Positions 6,078 to 7,039 of a stretch of 7,039 nt of DNA are shown one piece after another. Origin of the DNA: an uncultured Victivallales bacterium (lineage in GTDB: Bacteria; Verrucomicrobiota; Lentisphaeria; Oligosphaerales; JAFGRS01); the NCBI GenBank assembly GCA_903834675.1, contig CAILKC010000107.1:1-7039 (forward strand), in the 5' to 3' direction. Numbering within the stretch: the stretch's first letter is position 1; each line of letters opens with the position of its first letter. The notes below the pieces were generated by a model, which saw nothing but the letters and a program-made list of their open reading frames with translations, had not been told where the DNA came from and searched no databases. Made by a program: the position numbers and the translations under genes.

Positions 6078-6725
6078 TCAATCGCTAAGATAGGACCAGT
6101 GCCGATACTTCGTGCTGCCTTGGGTGCCGACATGGCCGTCGGCCCAAAGAATGTTGTACTTGGCGTTGTGACGGGACCAGGCGCGAGTGCCGGTGGTGTC
6201 AGTCGGAGAGTTCAGGACATCCTCGCTGGGGTTGAAGTTGCTCGCCACCGCAGGGCTGTAGGGACCGGCGTAGAGGTCGTTATCTTCGATGAATACCAGT
6301 GTGCCGCTGACGTCCTCGATCTTCGCTTGGGCCAGACCGCTGTCGAAATTCGGGGTGATACCGGCAAATCGGCTCTGATTGTAGCCGTACATGCACACGA
6401 TGTTCCAGTCGAAGGCCTGGCCTGTCGTCCCGGAGGGGCAACCCCAGACCCTCGTGTCCTTCAAGTAGGGGTATAGCAGTTCGGGCGTGTGCCAATATCC
6501 AGCCGACTCACCGGCCGTGACCAGGTACAGCGGTGGCAGGCGCTCGCCAACCTGATCGTCGATATACATCAACCAGGCCAGGCCAATCTGCTTGAGGTTG
6601 CTCTGACAACTCGCCTGCCGCGCCTTCTCGCGCGCCTGGGCCAACGCTGGCAACAGCATCGCCGCCAGGATGGCAATGATCGCAATCACCACCAGGAGTT
6701 CGATCAGCGTAAACCGTCTTCTCAT
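6078..6725 (-). CDS. Type II secretion/type IV pilin-like prepilin with H-X9-DG motif
   Basis: A 215-aa protein. It begins with a four-residue basic leader, MRRR, then F5-T-L-I-E9, the site cut and methylated by prepilin peptidase, with the conserved Glu at position 5 of the mature protein. A hydrophobic helix follows (to about residue 28), then the amphipathic stretch ending [18 protein letters not shown]. The C-terminal part has the H-X9-DG motif with H186, D196 and G197 (in [16 protein letters not shown]). These features define a large paralogous family in planctomycete-like bacteria, sometimes annotated near DUF1559. The mature protein should sit in the inner membrane or a pseudopilus; its precise role is unknown. 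The start at 6725 gives the short leader and has AAGGAAGG 8 nt upstream; the longer frame to 6932 lacks these. It is the first gene of a two-gene operon with the 846-aa secreted protein. Confidence 0.93.
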   Translation of the reverse strand: MRRRFTLIELLVVIAIIAILAAMLLPALAQAREKARQASCQSNLKQIGLAWLMYIDDQVGERLPPLYLVTAGESAGYWHTPELLYPYLKDTRVWGCPSGTTGQAFDWNIVCMYGYNQSRFAGITPNFDSGLAQAKIEDVSGTLVFIEDNDLYAGPYSPAVASNFNPSEDVLNSPTDTTGTRAWSRHNAKYNILWADGHVGTQGSTKYRHWSYLSD

Positions 6726-6733
6726 CTTCTTGC

Positions 6734-6741
6734 CCTTCCTT
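6734..6741 (-). promoter_or_regulatory. Ribosome-binding site fixing the prepilin start
   Basis: AAGGAAGG on the minus strand with an 8-nt spacer to the ATG at 6725. It selects the start that yields a proper prepilin leader. Confidence 0.7.
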
Positions 6742-6755
6742 GTCGGAGTCCGCTG

Positions 6756-6761
6756 ATCATA
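6756..6761 (-). promoter_or_regulatory. Probable -10 box of the prepilin operon
   Basis: TATGAT on the minus strand matches the sigma-70 -10 consensus in 5 of 6 positions. It lies 30 bp before the prepilin start codon, giving a predicted leader of about 24 nt that contains the ribosome-binding site. No good -35 is visible at 16-18 bp, so an activator or a different sigma factor may be involved. Confidence 0.45.
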
Positions 6762-6962
6762 CCCCCGCACCTGTCTACGATGCCACCGCGCCGACGGCAG
6801 CACCCCGAAATGACAGGCTCGGTAACCTACCGCCATCCGCAGGCGACGCAACATCGTAGGCCGACAGGGCTGTCTTAAGATATCGGACACCCTTGCCGTC
6901 GAGTCGCGTGCCGTGACCGCTTCGTGGGGCATTCCGGTTCGGCCGGAACGTGCCTAACCGCA
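6762..6962. other. Upstream region of the prepilin operon, no gene seen
   Basis: About 200 bp with no convincing coding sequence. Two inverted repeats could be regulatory: CGGTA-ACC-TACCG (6820-6832) and TTCCGG-TTCGG-CCGGAA (6932-6948). Neither is followed by a T-run on either strand. A small AT-rich patch lies around 6874-6883. Confidence 0.4.
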
Positions 6963-7014
6963 TGGAGGGCGGCCCTGCGTGGCCGCCGCGGCGCTCGCAC
7001 AGGAGCGCCCTCCA
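6963..7014. repeat. GC-rich element able to form a three-way junction
   Basis: It contains two perfect 7-bp hairpins side by side. The first is GGCGGCC (6968-6974), loop CTGCGT, GGCCGCC (6981-6987). The second is GGCGCTC (6990-6996), loop GCACAG, GAGCGCC (7003-7009). Both are enclosed by a perfect 5-bp stem, TGGAG (6963-6967) with CTCCA (7010-7014). Only two bases (GC, 6988-6989) are unpaired at the junction. This is too regular for chance and looks like an extragenic palindromic element. There is no second copy in the window. Confidence 0.75.
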
Positions 7015-7025
7015 GGCGTCCGTCG

Positions 7026-7039
7026 TCCGCGGCCGCGGA
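7026..7039. repeat. Perfect 14-bp palindrome at the window edge
   Basis: TCCGCGGCCGCGGA equals its own reverse complement and lies 11 bp beyond the three-way-junction element. It may be cut by the window end, so the full repeat could be longer. Confidence 0.6.

Noticed and set aside
3665..6088. 807-aa plus-strand frame opposite the secreted-protein gene
   Set aside because: This is a shadow caused by strong GC bias at third positions of the minus-strand gene. It has Val/Ala/Gly/Asp-rich composition and no domain, while the minus-strand frame has a signal peptide, ribosome-binding site and recognisable modules.
6059..6133. Longer N-terminus for the secreted protein, starting at 6133
   Set aside because: It would place the signal peptide 25 residues inside the protein and overlap the prepilin; the start at 6058 has a good AAGGAG site.
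6726..6932. Longer N-terminus for the prepilin, starting at 6932
   Set aside because: It would put 69 Arg-rich residues before the prepilin leader and run through the -10 box; the leader at MRRR-FTLIE fits the family exactly.

Overview
The window is GC-rich bacterial DNA with strongly GC-biased third codon positions. The best taxonomic hint is the gene at 6078-6725: a short prepilin with an FTLIE cleavage/methylation motif and a C-terminal H-X9-DG motif. Such proteins are abundant in the PVC group (Lentisphaerota, Planctomycetota, Verrucomicrobiota) and in Armatimonadota and related lineages. A large secreted carbohydrate-binding protein beside it fits a polysaccharide-degrading member of one of these groups. 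No rRNA, tRNA, CRISPR array or transposase was found.

Layout, left to right. Positions 2-280 hold a two-level array of small palindromic units. To its right, on the minus strand and read towards the array, lie a doubtful 103-aa ORF (285-596), a rubredoxin (685-843) and a thiol peroxidase, tpx (905-1420). The last two look like an oxidative-stress operon transcribed tpx then rubredoxin. A 266-bp divergent spacer follows; it contains an inverted copy of a 17-bp hairpin also found in the left array. On the plus strand come a TlyA-type rRNA 2'-O-methyltransferase (1687-2421) and a NYN-LOTUS putative ribonuclease (2560-3333). Both act on RNA and point the same way, but they are 138 bp apart and may not share a transcript.

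Positions 3334-3517 separate the NYN-LOTUS gene from a convergent minus-strand operon. This stretch is rich in short GC stems, including fragments that resemble parts of a cobalamin riboswitch. The operon reads right to left: a good -10 box (6756-6761), an H-X9-DG prepilin (6078-6725), then after 19 bp an 846-aa exported protein (3518-6058). That protein has a carbohydrate-binding-like module at each end and an unassigned central domain. The right edge (6963-7039) carries a GC-rich element that can fold into a three-way junction, followed by a perfect 14-bp palindrome.

No defence or mobile system is evident. The less ordinary content is the hairpin array and its relative near tlyA, the three-way-junction element, the prepilin/secreted-protein pair with its unassigned central domain, and the NYN-LOTUS protein.
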